Shown here in pieces: positions 10,265 through 19,038 of a stretch of 50,555 nucleotides of DNA (positions are counted from its first letter, which is position 1; every line of letters begins with the position of its first letter). Position numbers and translations under genes: made by a program. Source of the stretch: Gammaproteobacteria bacterium (GTDB lineage: Bacteria; Pseudomonadota; Gammaproteobacteria; DSM-16500); NCBI GenBank assembly GCA_013287025.1, contig JABDEN010000006.1, forward strand, positions 1 through 50,555. The letters run 5' to 3'. The notes beneath the pieces were generated by a model. The model was not told the DNA's origin, made no database searches, and saw only the letters and a program-made list of their open reading frames with translations.

Positions 10265-10309
10265 TAGGTGGATCCCGCGACGACGTGGGCTTGATTAAAA
10301 GGAGAACTC

Positions 10310-10564
10310 ATGCACGACATTTTAAAAGCAAGCAGCGACGCAATTGGTATTATTGGCGTAATATTATTATTGACGAGTTATTTTTTGTTAAATACTGGCC
10401 GAATGAATACCAATAGTTTTTCCTATCCTTTATGTAATTTTATTGCGGCATGGTTAATTCTTTTTTCTCTTTTTTATAGCTGGAATACACCATCTGTATT
10501 GATCGAGGCGGCTTGGATTATCATTAGTGTTATTGGCATGGTGCGAATTCTAAAAAATAAATAG
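10310..10564 (+). CDS. Small membrane protein, CBU_0592 family
   Basis: The 84-residue protein has three hydrophobic helices, at about 12-30, 40-58 and 62-79. It shows the family pattern IGIIGVILLLTSYFLLNTGR, then a middle segment with YPLCNFIAAWLIL, then an EAAWIIISVIGMVR helix. I recognise it as the small membrane family named after Coxiella CBU_0592; its function is unknown. AGGAG lies seven bases before the ATG. It is six bases upstream of the next gene and probably shares a transcript with it. Confidence 0.8.
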   Translation: MHDILKASSDAIGIIGVILLLTSYFLLNTGRMNTNSFSYPLCNFIAAWLILFSLFYSWNTPSVLIEAAWIIISVIGMVRILKNK

Positions 10565-10570
10565 GCGAAT

Positions 10571-11377
10571 ATGCCAGGAAAATATGGATTATTTACAGTT
10601 ACAATCCCTAAAACAACTTTAAATATTACTATTCCTAAGTTACGACATCCCGAAGCGTATACAGAAACTTTGCATATTGAAATAGGGAAAGCATTCCTTA
10701 ATGTTTTTTTGCAAAAAAGAAAAGCGCAATTTGTTTCAAAATTTTTTTTAAATCAAGTCGGAATTTATTTTATCCGTTATGTGAATCAAAACATTTCTTC
10801 AGGTTGTACATCTGACCCCGCTACATTTTTTTCACCGTTGGCGGAACAATTGACGTCTATTTTGCATTATCAATCCTATCAAGATCCTGACAACTGCCTC
10901 GAAACCTTAAACATGTCATTATTCAAAAAAAATGTTGATAGACGTTTAAATGCAATGTTTTCTCATACGGATACTTTGCAAACCTACTATCAAATAATAG
11001 CAATCCTTATTCATGGATTACATTTACATCTTCCGAATAAAAATGAATTATCTCTACAACATTGGGAAAAGGCTTATCATCTGGTCGTTCAAAAAATGGA
11101 AACGCATCGTGTTTCATTACAAACTTTTTTTCCTCAAATGAACGAGGTTTTCAAAGTAAAAAATATAAAACGCATGAAGTTTATTTATACGGTTCCTTTT
11201 ACTGATTTTAAACCCGAAGTTTTATTGCAAATTGCAAAACTTGTTAAATTAGTTGATAAAAAGTATGTCTACCAAAAAAATCAGTGTCTCTATGCCATTC
11301 AGCAGCAACTTGCGGCCAGCAAGCAAGGTATTTTTCATCTACAGCAGTTGTTTGCAAGTTTACCCAGGCCACGCTAG
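10571..11377 (+). CDS. Hypothetical protein
   Basis: I do not recognise this 268-residue protein. It is rich in Lys, His, Gln and aromatic residues, has no signal peptide or membrane helix, and appears mainly helical after a beta-rich N-terminus (YGLFTVTIPKTTLNITIPKL). It starts six bases after the membrane protein stop with only a weak ribosome site, so it is probably translated from the same mRNA. The 110 or so bases after it hold the promoter of the giant gene downstream. Confidence 0.7.
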   Translation: MPGKYGLFTVTIPKTTLNITIPKLRHPEAYTETLHIEIGKAFLNVFLQKRKAQFVSKFFLNQVGIYFIRYVNQNISSGCTSDPATFFSPLAEQLTSILHYQSYQDPDNCLETLNMSLFKKNVDRRLNAMFSHTDTLQTYYQIIAILIHGLHLHLPNKNELSLQHWEKAYHLVVQKMETHRVSLQTFFPQMNEVFKVKNIKRMKFIYTVPFTDFKPEVLLQIAKLVKLVDKKYVYQKNQCLYAIQQQLAASKQGIFHLQQLFASLPRPR

Positions 11378-11449
11378 CATCAAAACTTTCAGACTTTATT
11401 TATAATTCAATAAGTTACGAAAGTTTGACCATTATTCTTTTCAGTAAAA

Positions 11450-11480
11450 TTGCGCAAATTAAATACAGTGATGTTATAAT
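11450..11480 (+). promoter_or_regulatory. Promoter of the giant hypothetical gene
   Basis: TTGCGC at 11450-11455 and a perfect TATAAT at 11475-11480 are separated by 19 bases, which is long but usable. Transcription would start near 11487, so the TTG at 11486 cannot be translated efficiently. This supports the later TTG start at 11513. Confidence 0.5.
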
Positions 11481-11512
11481 ATAAGTTGTTACTGTCATTG
11501 ATAGGTGCAGTT

Positions 11513-14500
11513 TTGGAACGAAAAAAATTAAGTACTGATGAAGTTAGCGTAGATGCTAATTTACCTTTTTATGAAATAATGGAAGATTATATCAGTAAGA
11601 TAAATGAATATTCCTCCATTAATCAAATAGAAGCAGATGTTCTGCATAGGCTTCTTCATTTAGACATGAATGCTGCATGGATTAAAGAAAATAAAAATTA
11701 TCTTCCACTTCCAGAAATAGAATCGATTTTTCAACTTTTTCATTCGATCTCTTTAGAGAAGACATCCACTGTGAAAGATCACTTCATCGCAGAATTAGCT
11801 AGCCATTTGATTATTTTAGGCGACATCTTGCTTCAAAGAATGCAAGAAGAAGATGCGTTAGATTATTTAGAAAAAATGGATATTATAGAAAAGATAACAA
11901 TCACTATTTCATCTTTAAACGACAGTATTTTTAATAAAATACAAGTGCCCCGAGATAATCTTGTTAGTCGCCATATTGAAGAAAAACTACAAAAGCCTCT
12001 CTCGATTCCATTATCCTCGAGTGTTCATCCGATTACTTATTTTGATAGTATGACGGCATTGTATGGTGCCGCAAAAGAGCCAATAAAAGTTGCGCGAGAT
12101 TTTTTTTCGACGTCTCGCAATGAAGAAGAGTTAAAAAAATGTTTAAGTGATGATAAATCTTTTTTGAAAGATTTAATAGAATGTCATATGACTGGAAATC
12201 TTGTTCCTGCCGATGGTTTCCTCAATGTTTTACAATGGTTGCAAGAACAATTTACGGATAAAGAAGCATTTGCTCTTCTTATTTTAAAAAATTATAAAAT
12301 GATTTTTAATAAATTAAAAACGATAGCGATGCGAGAGCAACGTGAAAATCCTAGTTTCTTATTTGCATCCGGCTATTTGGAGGGTTCAGAAAATGAAGTC
12401 AGGATTGCTGAAAGAATTTTGCTTCAAGTATTTTCCGTCATTAATAGCGCGTTAGGACCAACCAATCTAAAGAAAATATTTGAATTAAGTGATCAGGATA
12501 AACAAGTTAAACCATTAGCGCAATTACTCGTAAGACAGATTCCTTACAATTTTAATATAGTTATGCTAGTGCAATGTGGCATATTTCCTTACTTGCAAGA
12601 AAATCTTAGCAAACTAAAAAAAATAGTGGATACCGCTCCACCCAATGATACTTTAGCTTTTGCATTAAGCATGTTGCCTCAACATATCGATGAGTTGAAA
12701 TTAACATCATCTCAACCCTTGATACCCACGCAGTTCGTACGAAAGTCTAAATCTGAAATTGCCGAAGCTTATGAAGCTCTCCGATTACAGGCCTATGAGA
12801 AGAACAATAAAAAGAATCCGGAAGATAAATCAAAAGTTGATATTTTCTTCGAGAATTATGAAAATTTAATTCTAGAATTAGCTAAACATTTTGGGATGAA
12901 TATTATAGAAATTTTGCAAGATTCATTAAAAAAATCTGATCTTAATACCTTAGCTAAACAATTAAAGACATTTAATAAGTTTGATATAAGAAAAGAATTA
13001 TTAATACATTATTCAGGACAGATATCGAAATCATATTCTCATCTTTATGCTTTAAAAGTAGATTTGACGCTCGTCAATTTTTTAAAGAATTTTCCTCATA
13101 CAAGATATTCTGAACCAGTTATTGAAGCATTGAGAAAGCTTATTGATAGATTTTATAAAATTAATGACAAAGTCGCTATCGAATTTCATCATAGAGAATG
13201 TTTAGATTTTTTAAATTTATATAAGGGTCAAATATTTTTACTTATTAATCTCGGTTCGGAAAAAATTTTAAAGGAAATGATGGATTTAATGGGAAACACT
13301 GCCATACCTTTAGAAAGAAAATTACAATCTGTACCTATTGGATTTCATCATGCATTGATCCAGACTTTATCTACTTATTTTGCATCATATCCTACAAGTC
13401 TGGCTATTATCTTGGATTCTATCATTATTTTAAATGCTTTGATTCAGGTAAATGCCCATGAAAAATCAAATTTGTCGCTGGTTGACTTTTATATGGAGTA
13501 TGCAAAAAATGTTTCACCCAAAGATTTTTTAAAAAAAATACAATTATTAATGTTAAGTCAATTTTTCCAAGAAGAAAAAATAATGTTGACACCTGAAGAT
13601 GTGAACAAAATATTTGAGCGTTTTTCGCTTGATCAATGTTCGAAATTAATAGTAGCAAGTCAAAAAATGGAAAAAAATGAATATCGCAAAATATTTATTG
13701 AATTATTACAGCTTGATCTCTTGGGAGGGAATGTCGATACATTTTTACATGATATTAAACAAGAAAATCCAATCGGCCGCGATTTAGCAAATCATAATTA
13801 TTTAATTCAAGAAAAGCTTCGTCTGAAGAAAATTTCTCCTGATAAAGCATTGCGTTATGAGAAAAAGCACGACTTTCTTTTATATTCAGGCAAAAACAAA
13901 GATTTGATACTTGCGAGTCATTATCTTGCGCTTTGGGAACACTTAACAAAATTAAAGGAGGTGCTGGATCAAGGTTTAGATTTACAAACATTAAAAGTAG
14001 ATATACGCTCAGAGAAAGAAAATATAAAAGAACTAAAATTACAGGGTTTAGATGATAAAATTCAAAAAAAACCAAAATTACTAAGAAATATTGATGATTT
14101 TTTTAAGACTATTCCTGAAATAAATAAAAATATTCCGATTAGTGAAAATAAAAATATCATTGCACTGCTTTCTAAAGATATCTTTAAATTAAAAAGTATT
14201 CAGAGAATCTGCAAGTTCTATCTTAAGGATAAATTAGATATCCAAAAACAGGACGCGGTTTTTTTAAGCAAAGCGTTTTATGAAGCGGCTGAAAATTTTA
14301 ATAAAGAATTAGAACAAATTATCACCCTCACTTCTTCTTCAAAAAAGAAAACAGTTAATGCTGAAGTTGATTTTTTTTCAATTGAGCAGTGGGGCAAAGA
14401 TAAAATGACTACTTTTTTCTTAGGCGATAAGGTCAGTTGTTGTCTTGCAACAGACAATACAGACTTCCCCGCAATGGTGCAACGTAGAATGGATGATGCG

Positions 14501-15283
14501 ATTTTGTTTCACGTGATGATCGATAAAAGTAAAGATCAACCAATCGCATTAATTTGGTTATTTTTGGCGGAAGATCTTCATGATAATATTGTTCTAGTTG
14601 CTAATTTTTTTGAAGTTTCTGCAGAATATGCTCAAGATAAAAATGTGCGAAGAGCGATTTTAAATGAATTACTCGAATTTACTCATCAATATATGCGTGA
14701 TAATCCAAGAATCACCAATTTTTACATGAGAAAATTGAATTATGGATATAATGAAGGCGATATAAGAAGTTATCCGATTGTTCCATTCATTTTACAAGAT
14801 AAATTAGGCGGCCCTTTTATTCCTCTGAAGGATAAATTGAAAGCGTCTTCTGATGCGATTTTGCCTGATCAAAAATCGATGACAGTGGAAAAGTATTTTT
14901 TGGATGCTTTGAGATATGATGAATTCCATCAATTCGATCCTGCAATTTTACAAAAAGAAAAACGCGACAACGTTTTATCAACGAAGGATTTAATCCAATC
15001 TGCAGTTGCTGAAATTTTAAAAACGGAACGTCATATCGATAAAGTTATTGCGTTACTCATCGAAAAACATCGTTATGAGCTAGAACCCTTTTATGATTTA
15101 CCTCTGAAAGGAAATCCCAATTTGACGAAAGATGTTACTGCAGCATACAAAAAAGTTGTTGCTGGACACATTAAAGATGCTAAACCATTTGTCGCCGCAA
15201 GATTGTATTCAGGAATTTTTCTAGGTGCGGATGCTCAAATAAAGCAACACAAGGATTTAAAAGCTTACAAAAAACCACGATAG
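11513..15283 (+). CDS. Giant hypothetical protein, possible effector
   Basis: I do not recognise this protein of about 1256 residues (1265 if translation starts at TTG 11486). I prefer TTG 11513 because AGGTG lies before it and the promoter's start point falls at about 11487. It is mostly alpha-helical, Lys/Glu/Leu-rich and without membrane segments. A more compact region near residues 955-1120 has a hydrophobic beta pattern (QPIALIWLFLAEDL, IVLVANFFEVSAEY, then ILNELLEFTHQYM) that recalls a GNAT acetyltransferase fold. That is an inference from pattern only. Size and orphan nature fit a Legionellales secreted effector. The stop lies eight bases before a displaced copy of the prmA 3' end. Confidence 0.75.
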   Translation: MERKKLSTDEVSVDANLPFYEIMEDYISKINEYSSINQIEADVLHRLLHLDMNAAWIKENKNYLPLPEIESIFQLFHSISLEKTSTVKDHFIAELASHLIILGDILLQRMQEEDALDYLEKMDIIEKITITISSLNDSIFNKIQVPRDNLVSRHIEEKLQKPLSIPLSSSVHPITYFDSMTALYGAAKEPIKVARDFFSTSRNEEELKKCLSDDKSFLKDLIECHMTGNLVPADGFLNVLQWLQEQFTDKEAFALLILKNYKMIFNKLKTIAMREQRENPSFLFASGYLEGSENEVRIAERILLQVFSVINSALGPTNLKKIFELSDQDKQVKPLAQLLVRQIPYNFNIVMLVQCGIFPYLQENLSKLKKIVDTAPPNDTLAFALSMLPQHIDELKLTSSQPLIPTQFVRKSKSEIAEAYEALRLQAYEKNNKKNPEDKSKVDIFFENYENLILELAKHFGMNIIEILQDSLKKSDLNTLAKQLKTFNKFDIRKELLIHYSGQISKSYSHLYALKVDLTLVNFLKNFPHTRYSEPVIEALRKLIDRFYKINDKVAIEFHHRECLDFLNLYKGQIFLLINLGSEKILKEMMDLMGNTAIPLERKLQSVPIGFHHALIQTLSTYFASYPTSLAIILDSIIILNALIQVNAHEKSNLSLVDFYMEYAKNVSPKDFLKKIQLLMLSQFFQEEKIMLTPEDVNKIFERFSLDQCSKLIVASQKMEKNEYRKIFIELLQLDLLGGNVDTFLHDIKQENPIGRDLANHNYLIQEKLRLKKISPDKALRYEKKHDFLLYSGKNKDLILASHYLALWEHLTKLKEVLDQGLDLQTLKVDIRSEKENIKELKLQGLDDKIQKKPKLLRNIDDFFKTIPEINKNIPISENKNIIALLSKDIFKLKSIQRICKFYLKDKLDIQKQDAVFLSKAFYEAAENFNKELEQIITLTSSSKKKTVNAEVDFFSIEQWGKDKMTTFFLGDKVSCCLATDNTDFPAMVQRRMDDAILFHVMIDKSKDQPIALIWLFLAEDLHDNIVLVANFFEVSAEYAQDKNVRRAILNELLEFTHQYMRDNPRITNFYMRKLNYGYNEGDIRSYPIVPFILQDKLGGPFIPLKDKLKASSDAILPDQKSMTVEKYFLDALRYDEFHQFDPAILQKEKRDNVLSTKDLIQSAVAEILKTERHIDKVIALLIEKHRYELEPFYDLPLKGNPNLTKDVTAAYKKVVAGHIKDAKPFVAARLYSGIFLGADAQIKQHKDLKAYKKPR

Positions 15284-15291
15284 TGGGTATT

Positions 15292-15317
15292 CCGTGTCCC
15301 AACCAAAAGCGCCCAGT
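15292..15317 (-). repeat. Displaced copy of the prmA 3' end
   Basis: These 26 bases match the end of prmA at 16040-16065 perfectly. Weaker similarity extends a few bases to each side. Read on the minus strand they encode the WALLVGTR tail of PrmA. The BrnT/BrnA pair lies between the two copies, so the repeat marks an insertion or duplication boundary. Confidence 0.9.
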
Positions 15318-15393
15318 TGTATTTTTTTTGCCAATATGAGATATCTTCTATATTATTCTGATTTAAATACTTTTCGAGTAAGACGATTTTTAA

Positions 15394-15423
15394 TTCAGTT
15401 TGTGTGAGCATGTATGCTATAAT
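15394..15423 (+). promoter_or_regulatory. Promoter and possible operator of the toxin-antitoxin pair
   Basis: A perfect TATAAT at 15418-15423 is preceded by TG one base upstream (an extended -10). Only a weak -35 (TTCAGT, 15394-15399) is seen. The 12-bp palindrome AGCATGTATGCT (15407-15418) overlaps the promoter. It is a reasonable operator for the ribbon-helix-helix antitoxin, which in this family represses its own operon. Confidence 0.5.
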
Positions 15424-15459
15424 GTGTACATTAGGTTTTCAAATAATTAAAGGAATTTG

Positions 15460-15747
15460 ATGAAACGAATAGAGTGGAATGAGGAGAAAAATTTGCAATT
15501 GCAAAGAGAGCGAGGTTTAAGTTTTGAGGCAATTGTCGTGGCAATTGAGCTTGGTAATTTAATTGATATTGTTTCCAATCCCAGCTCGCAGCATGTTGAT
15601 CAACAAGTATTTGTTATAGAAATGGATGATTATTTAGTTCTCGTGCCTTTCGTGGAAGATGAAGAAAAAATTTTCTTAAAAACTGCTTTTAAAAGTCGTA
15701 AGATTACGAAAAAATATCGAAGAGGTATTAATGATGAAAAAAATTAA
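15460..15747 (+). CDS. brnT: BrnT-like toxin (DUF497)
   Basis: BrnT toxins are small RelE-like ribonucleases that stop translation and are neutralised by BrnA. This 95-residue protein starts KRIEWNEEKNLQLQRERGLSF, the typical DUF497 opening (W.E.K.......G.SFE). It ends in a basic segment, KSRKITKKYRRG, as in the family. ATG 15460 is preceded by AAGGA at a spacing of six. The order toxin then antitoxin and the 17-base overlap with the next gene are as expected for brnTA. The pair lies between two copies of the prmA 3' end, which suggests acquisition. Confidence 0.8.
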   Translation: MKRIEWNEEKNLQLQRERGLSFEAIVVAIELGNLIDIVSNPSSQHVDQQVFVIEMDDYLVLVPFVEDEEKIFLKTAFKSRKITKKYRRGINDEKN

Positions 15748-16009
15748 TCAAAAGCTTGATGCGGAAGAAAAAGCTATTTTAAAAGCCTTTGAATCCGGCA
15801 AATTACGTAGTGTTTCTAAGTTACCAAAAGAAAAAAAACGTTTTCAGACAATAGCTAAAGCGCATGGTATTAAAAATCGACGTGTCAGTTTACGAATGAC
15901 TGAATGGGATTTTACACGCATTCAAGAGGAAGCACTTAAAGAAGGTTTACCTTATCAGAGCTTGCTATCCAGTATTGTTCATAAATATTTGACCGGTCAG
16001 ATTAAATAA
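15731..16009 (+). CDS. brnA: BrnA-like antitoxin, ribbon-helix-helix
   Basis: The 92-residue protein has a charged N-terminal half that would wrap the toxin. The C-terminal ribbon-helix-helix segment reads RRVSLRMTEWDFTRIQEEA then GLPYQSLLSSIVHKYL. The strand RRVSLRM and the following two helices are the DNA-binding fold of BrnA/CopG antitoxins. ATG 15731 and the next codon, ATG 15734, are both possible; AGAGG lies at 15721-15725. It overlaps brnT by 17 bases. It probably represses the upstream promoter at the palindrome near 15407. Confidence 0.8.
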   Translation: MMKKINQKLDAEEKAILKAFESGKLRSVSKLPKEKKRFQTIAKAHGIKNRRVSLRMTEWDFTRIQEEALKEGLPYQSLLSSIVHKYLTGQIK

Positions 16010-16027
16010 AGCATCACAAAGCAAAAA

Positions 16028-16915
16028 TTAATTTATATCCCGTGTCCCAACCAAAAGCGCCCAGTCGTCTTTAAAAATGGGCTTTTGCATCGTGTAATTT
16101 TTGCTGTAAGCATCAAAAATCTTTTCCGCATCCACGCGCAAAATTCCGGAAAGGACTATCTTACCTCCTGGCTGCGATAATTTTGCAAATAAAGGTGCCA
16201 GAGTTAGCAGTGGTTGAGTGAGAATGTTTGCAATGATTAAATCCGCTTTTGCTTCAGGTAATTCGTTTGGTAAATACGTGATAAATGCTGGAGGAAATAA
16301 TTGATTTTGCTCGCCATTTTCTCGCGCTGTGATTAAAGCATCTGGATCATTATCCACAGCAAATACTTGTTTTGCGCCGAGTTTTAAAGCGGAAATTCCT
16401 AATATTCCTGAACCCGTGCCATAATCAATAACTAATTTTTCTGATTGAATATTTTGGTCGAGCCATTCAAGGCAGAGCGAGGTGGTTGCATGTGTTCCAG
16501 TGCCAAAAGCGAGTCCTGGATCCAAAATCACATTGACTGCATCGGGTTTAGGTAGCGTTTGCCAACTTGGAGATACCCATAGTCGATTGCCAAAATGCAT
16601 CGGTTTAAAAGTATCTAAAGATAATCGCACCCAGTCTTGATCCGCAATTTCTTTAACGCTTAATTCTTGAATTGTGCCTTCAGTTTTTTGTTGTTCAAAA
16701 TAGGAAAGAATGGGAGTGAGCTCGATATCATTGGTAAATAATCCAATTATCACTGTTTTTTTCCAGATAATCGGCGTGGTTTTCGTCGGTTCAAGGATGG
16801 GGCGATCGCCACCATCATGCAAAGTCACCGCCACCGCCCCAAAAGTGGATAATTGTTCACTTAAATCGGAAACATGTTCCTCTGATGCCGTAATCTCTAG
16901 TTCAATCCAGGACAT
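16028..16915 (-). CDS. prmA: Ribosomal protein L11 methyltransferase
   Basis: PrmA methylates ribosomal protein L11 using S-adenosylmethionine. The 295-residue protein has the linker motif DPGLAFGTGTHATT at about 132-145, the SAM-binding loop VIDYGTGSGILG at 162-173, the acidic VDND after strand 2, and ANILTQPL, the motif IV of this family. Length is normal. The start ATG 16915 has AAGG about nine bases upstream. Its last 26 or so bases are repeated at 15292-15317 on the far side of brnTA. Confidence 0.96.
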   Translation of the reverse strand: MSWIELEITASEEHVSDLSEQLSTFGAVAVTLHDGGDRPILEPTKTTPIIWKKTVIIGLFTNDIELTPILSYFEQQKTEGTIQELSVKEIADQDWVRLSLDTFKPMHFGNRLWVSPSWQTLPKPDAVNVILDPGLAFGTGTHATTSLCLEWLDQNIQSEKLVIDYGTGSGILGISALKLGAKQVFAVDNDPDALITARENGEQNQLFPPAFITYLPNELPEAKADLIIANILTQPLLTLAPLFAKLSQPGGKIVLSGILRVDAEKIFDAYSKNYTMQKPIFKDDWALLVGTRDIN

Positions 16916-16965
16916 GGTGAGTACCTTTGTTGTGTTGTTAAAAAAAGTTGATATTGCGAAAAGAG

Positions 16966-17127
16966 CCTGTCATGCCAGCATGTTTTTACATAGGTCTCTA
17001 CACAACCGTCGTCCCGCGGCTTGTCCGCGGGATCCAGAACTGCATTGATATTGCTCTGGATCCCGCGGACAAGCCGCGGGACGACGGTTGTGTAGAGACC
17101 TCTTATGCTTTCAGCTGGCATGACAGG
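16966..17127. repeat. Nested palindromic repeats (one element inside another)
   Basis: The outer element has 14-bp arms CCTGTCATGCCAGC (16966-16979) and its complement (17114-17127), the same family as at 1860 and 41261. Inside it lies a second element with perfect 46-bp inverted repeats (16992-17037 and 17056-17101) around an 18-base loop. The inner core, CGTCGTCCCGCGGCTTGTCC, recurs at 26034-26115. The uninterrupted outer element at 41261 shows what the site looked like before insertion. Confidence 0.9.
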
Positions 17128-17176
17128 TAAAATTACCACAGCCCTACGGCCTCCCAATGACGACTGCAATCCAGAT

Positions 17177-17749
17177 TTATTTCCTAAAAGGCCGATATGA
17201 ATTTTCGGAAACTTTTTGAGTCGCATCATTAAATATTTGATCATAGCGTTGTTGTATAGCTAACGCTGGTTTTAAATCACACAAAGCAAATTTTTTGCCG
17301 TTACTTGGATTAGTTCGATAGCCGTTTTTATCTTCAGGTAATTTTGTAAGAACTCCCCAATCACATAGCTTATCATCCAATAAAACGGGAATATTTATAA
17401 TTTTGTCATTGATTCGCAAATCTGCCGGTAAATCTATTTTTAATTCCTCCGCTTTTTTGCTGTTAGAACTAAGACTCCTATCTATGACAAATCGTGAAAG
17501 CGCTTCGCTAGGAAGATTATTAGCAGGCTGAATTTTTGATTCATGCTTGCTTAAAACCTCTGCCATATCTTGTAATGATTGTAGGTGCCATTTTTCCATA
17601 GCACTCATCAATTCAGGATCCTTCGATTCCTCTTCTGTTACCTCTACTGTAGCTGTAGGGTTAACATGTAGTTCTTCCGTTGTAGGAATTGATATTTTAC
17701 GAGAGAGATCGAGCTCGATAGTAATACGGTTAGTCGTGTTGCGATGCAC
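17177..17749 (-). CDS. Hypothetical protein
   Basis: I do not recognise this 190-residue protein. It starts at a GTG with AAGGGG eight bases upstream. The N-terminal 25 residues look beta-like (NRITIELDLSRKISIP). A Glu/Ser-rich helical middle follows. The C-terminal 70 residues contain IPVLLDDKLCDWGVLTKLP then GYRTNPSNGKKFALCDLKPA, which faintly recalls a degenerate U-box or zinc-less RING-like fold. I would not rely on that. No signal peptide is seen. It lies between repeat elements. Confidence 0.65.
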   Translation of the reverse strand: MHRNTTNRITIELDLSRKISIPTTEELHVNPTATVEVTEEESKDPELMSAMEKWHLQSLQDMAEVLSKHESKIQPANNLPSEALSRFVIDRSLSSNSKKAEELKIDLPADLRINDKIINIPVLLDDKLCDWGVLTKLPEDKNGYRTNPSNGKKFALCDLKPALAIQQRYDQIFNDATQKVSENSYRPFRK

Positions 17750-17816
17750 AGTATTCCCCTTATTGTTTTATTTAGTAATATAGAACCGCTCGATCCTAAC
17801 ATATGAAAATATTCGC

Positions 17817-17955
17817 TACAATCCAGAAGGCTCTCTGGATTGCCACGCGGAACTAAAAGCGTTCCGCTCGCAATGACGATTTGTGGTGTCTTGTCATTGC
17901 GAGCGTAAGCGAAGAGGTAGGTTGGATTAGTCGTGTTTTTTACGACGTAATCCAC
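17817..17955. repeat. Decayed compound repeat
   Basis: The stretch holds several imperfect inverted pieces: ACAATCCAGA with CTCTGGATTG, GGAAC with GTTCC, and GCTCGCAATGAC with GTCATTGCGAGC. It then has TGGATTA and TAATCCA flanking a CGT.ACG hairpin. It resembles the other palindromic intergenic elements but is worn. It lies between nrdB and the 190-residue gene. Confidence 0.55.
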
Positions 17956-17963
17956 CAAAACAC

Positions 17964-19025
17964 TTACTCATCCCAACTCAACGTTCCACCGGTTTGATAT
18001 TCGGTCACGCGTGTTTCAAAGAAATTCTTTTCTTTTTTCAAATCCATGATTTCACTCATCCAAGGAAATGGATTGGTGGCACCGGGATATTGTTGCGGTA
18101 AACCAATTTGCACTAAACGACGGTTGGCGATGAATTGCAAATATTCTTTAAACATATCCGCATTCATGCTTAAAATCCCGCGCGGCATGGTATCTACCGC
18201 ATAATCATATTCGAGATCCACGCCACTTTTCACCATATCAATGACTTCTTGTTTAAATGCATCTGTCCAGATTTGCGGATTTTCAATTTTAATTTGATTA
18301 ATCACATCAATACCAAAATTCATATGCATGGATTCATCGCGTAAAATATATTGGAACTGTTCCGCAGTACCGGTCATTTTATTACGACGACCCATCGATA
18401 ATACTTGCGTGAATCCGACATAAAAGAAAATCCCTTCAAAAACGACGTAAAATGCAATTAAATCTCGCAATAATCGCTGATCGTTTTCCGGCGTGCCGGT
18501 TTGAAAATCGGGATCACATAAACTGCGAGTATAGGGAATAGACCATGCCGCTTTACGTGCAACGGAGGGTACTTCGCGATACATGTTGAAAACTTCCGCT
18601 TCATCCATACCTAAACTTTCAATCACATGTTGATAAGCATGCGTATGCAACGCTTCTTCGAAAGCTTGACGCAATAAATATTGTCGACATTCCGGATTCG
18701 TAATGTGACGATAAACCGCAAGCACGAGATTATTTGCGACGAGTGAATCTGCGGTTGAAAAAAATCCGAGATTACGCTTGATAATCAAGCGTTCATCTTC
18801 TGTCAGACCATTCGGATCTTTCCAGAGTGCAATATCAGCCGACATGTTGATTTCATTCGGCATCCAGTGATTTGCACACGCGTCTAAATATTTTTGCCAT
18901 GCCCATTTATATTTAAAGGGCACGAGTTGGTTTAAGTCAGCACGACAATTAATAATGCGCTTCGTATCGACATGTACGCGTGCAGCACCCATTTCAAATT
19001 CTAAACCAATCGGGTTAAGTGACAT
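17964..19025 (-). CDS. nrdB: Ribonucleotide reductase class Ia, beta subunit
   Basis: NrdB holds the diiron-tyrosyl radical that starts reduction of ribonucleotides by NrdA. The 353-residue protein has the iron-ligand and radical segment [13 protein letters not shown], where the Tyr corresponds to E. coli Tyr122. Later ligands appear in [10 protein letters not shown] and [12 protein letters not shown] 19025 has AGGAG seven bases upstream. It follows nrdA after 13 bases, so the two form one operon read from the region near 21.9 kb. Confidence 0.97.
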   Translation of the reverse strand: MSLNPIGLEFEMGAARVHVDTKRIINCRADLNQLVPFKYKWAWQKYLDACANHWMPNEINMSADIALWKDPNGLTEDERLIIKRNLGFFSTADSLVANNLVLAVYRHITNPECRQYLLRQAFEEALHTHAYQHVIESLGMDEAEVFNMYREVPSVARKAAWSIPYTRSLCDPDFQTGTPENDQRLLRDLIAFYVVFEGIFFYVGFTQVLSMGRRNKMTGTAEQFQYILRDESMHMNFGIDVINQIKIENPQIWTDAFKQEVIDMVKSGVDLEYDYAVDTMPRGILSMNADMFKEYLQFIANRRLVQIGLPQQYPGATNPFPWMSEIMDLKKEKNFFETRVTEYQTGGTLSWDE

Positions 19026-19038
19026 ATTTTTCTCCTAA

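Noticed and set aside
10035..10298. Small plus-strand frame across the lapB end and a palindrome
   Set aside because: It overlaps lapB in another frame and reads through a repeat element, so its sequence reflects the repeat.
15292..16065. An integrative element with attL and attR at prmA
   Set aside because: The repeats fit, but no integrase or other element genes are present, so I report a duplication around a cassette and do not claim an element.
16948..17130. Small frames inside the nested repeat (similar to one at 26025-26261)
   Set aside because: The shared RRPAACPRDPE-like sequence comes from the repeat core read in frame and not from a gene.
17177..17749. U-box ubiquitin ligase in the 190-residue protein
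   Set aside because: A faint match in the C-terminal 70 residues lacks several core positions and could be chance.
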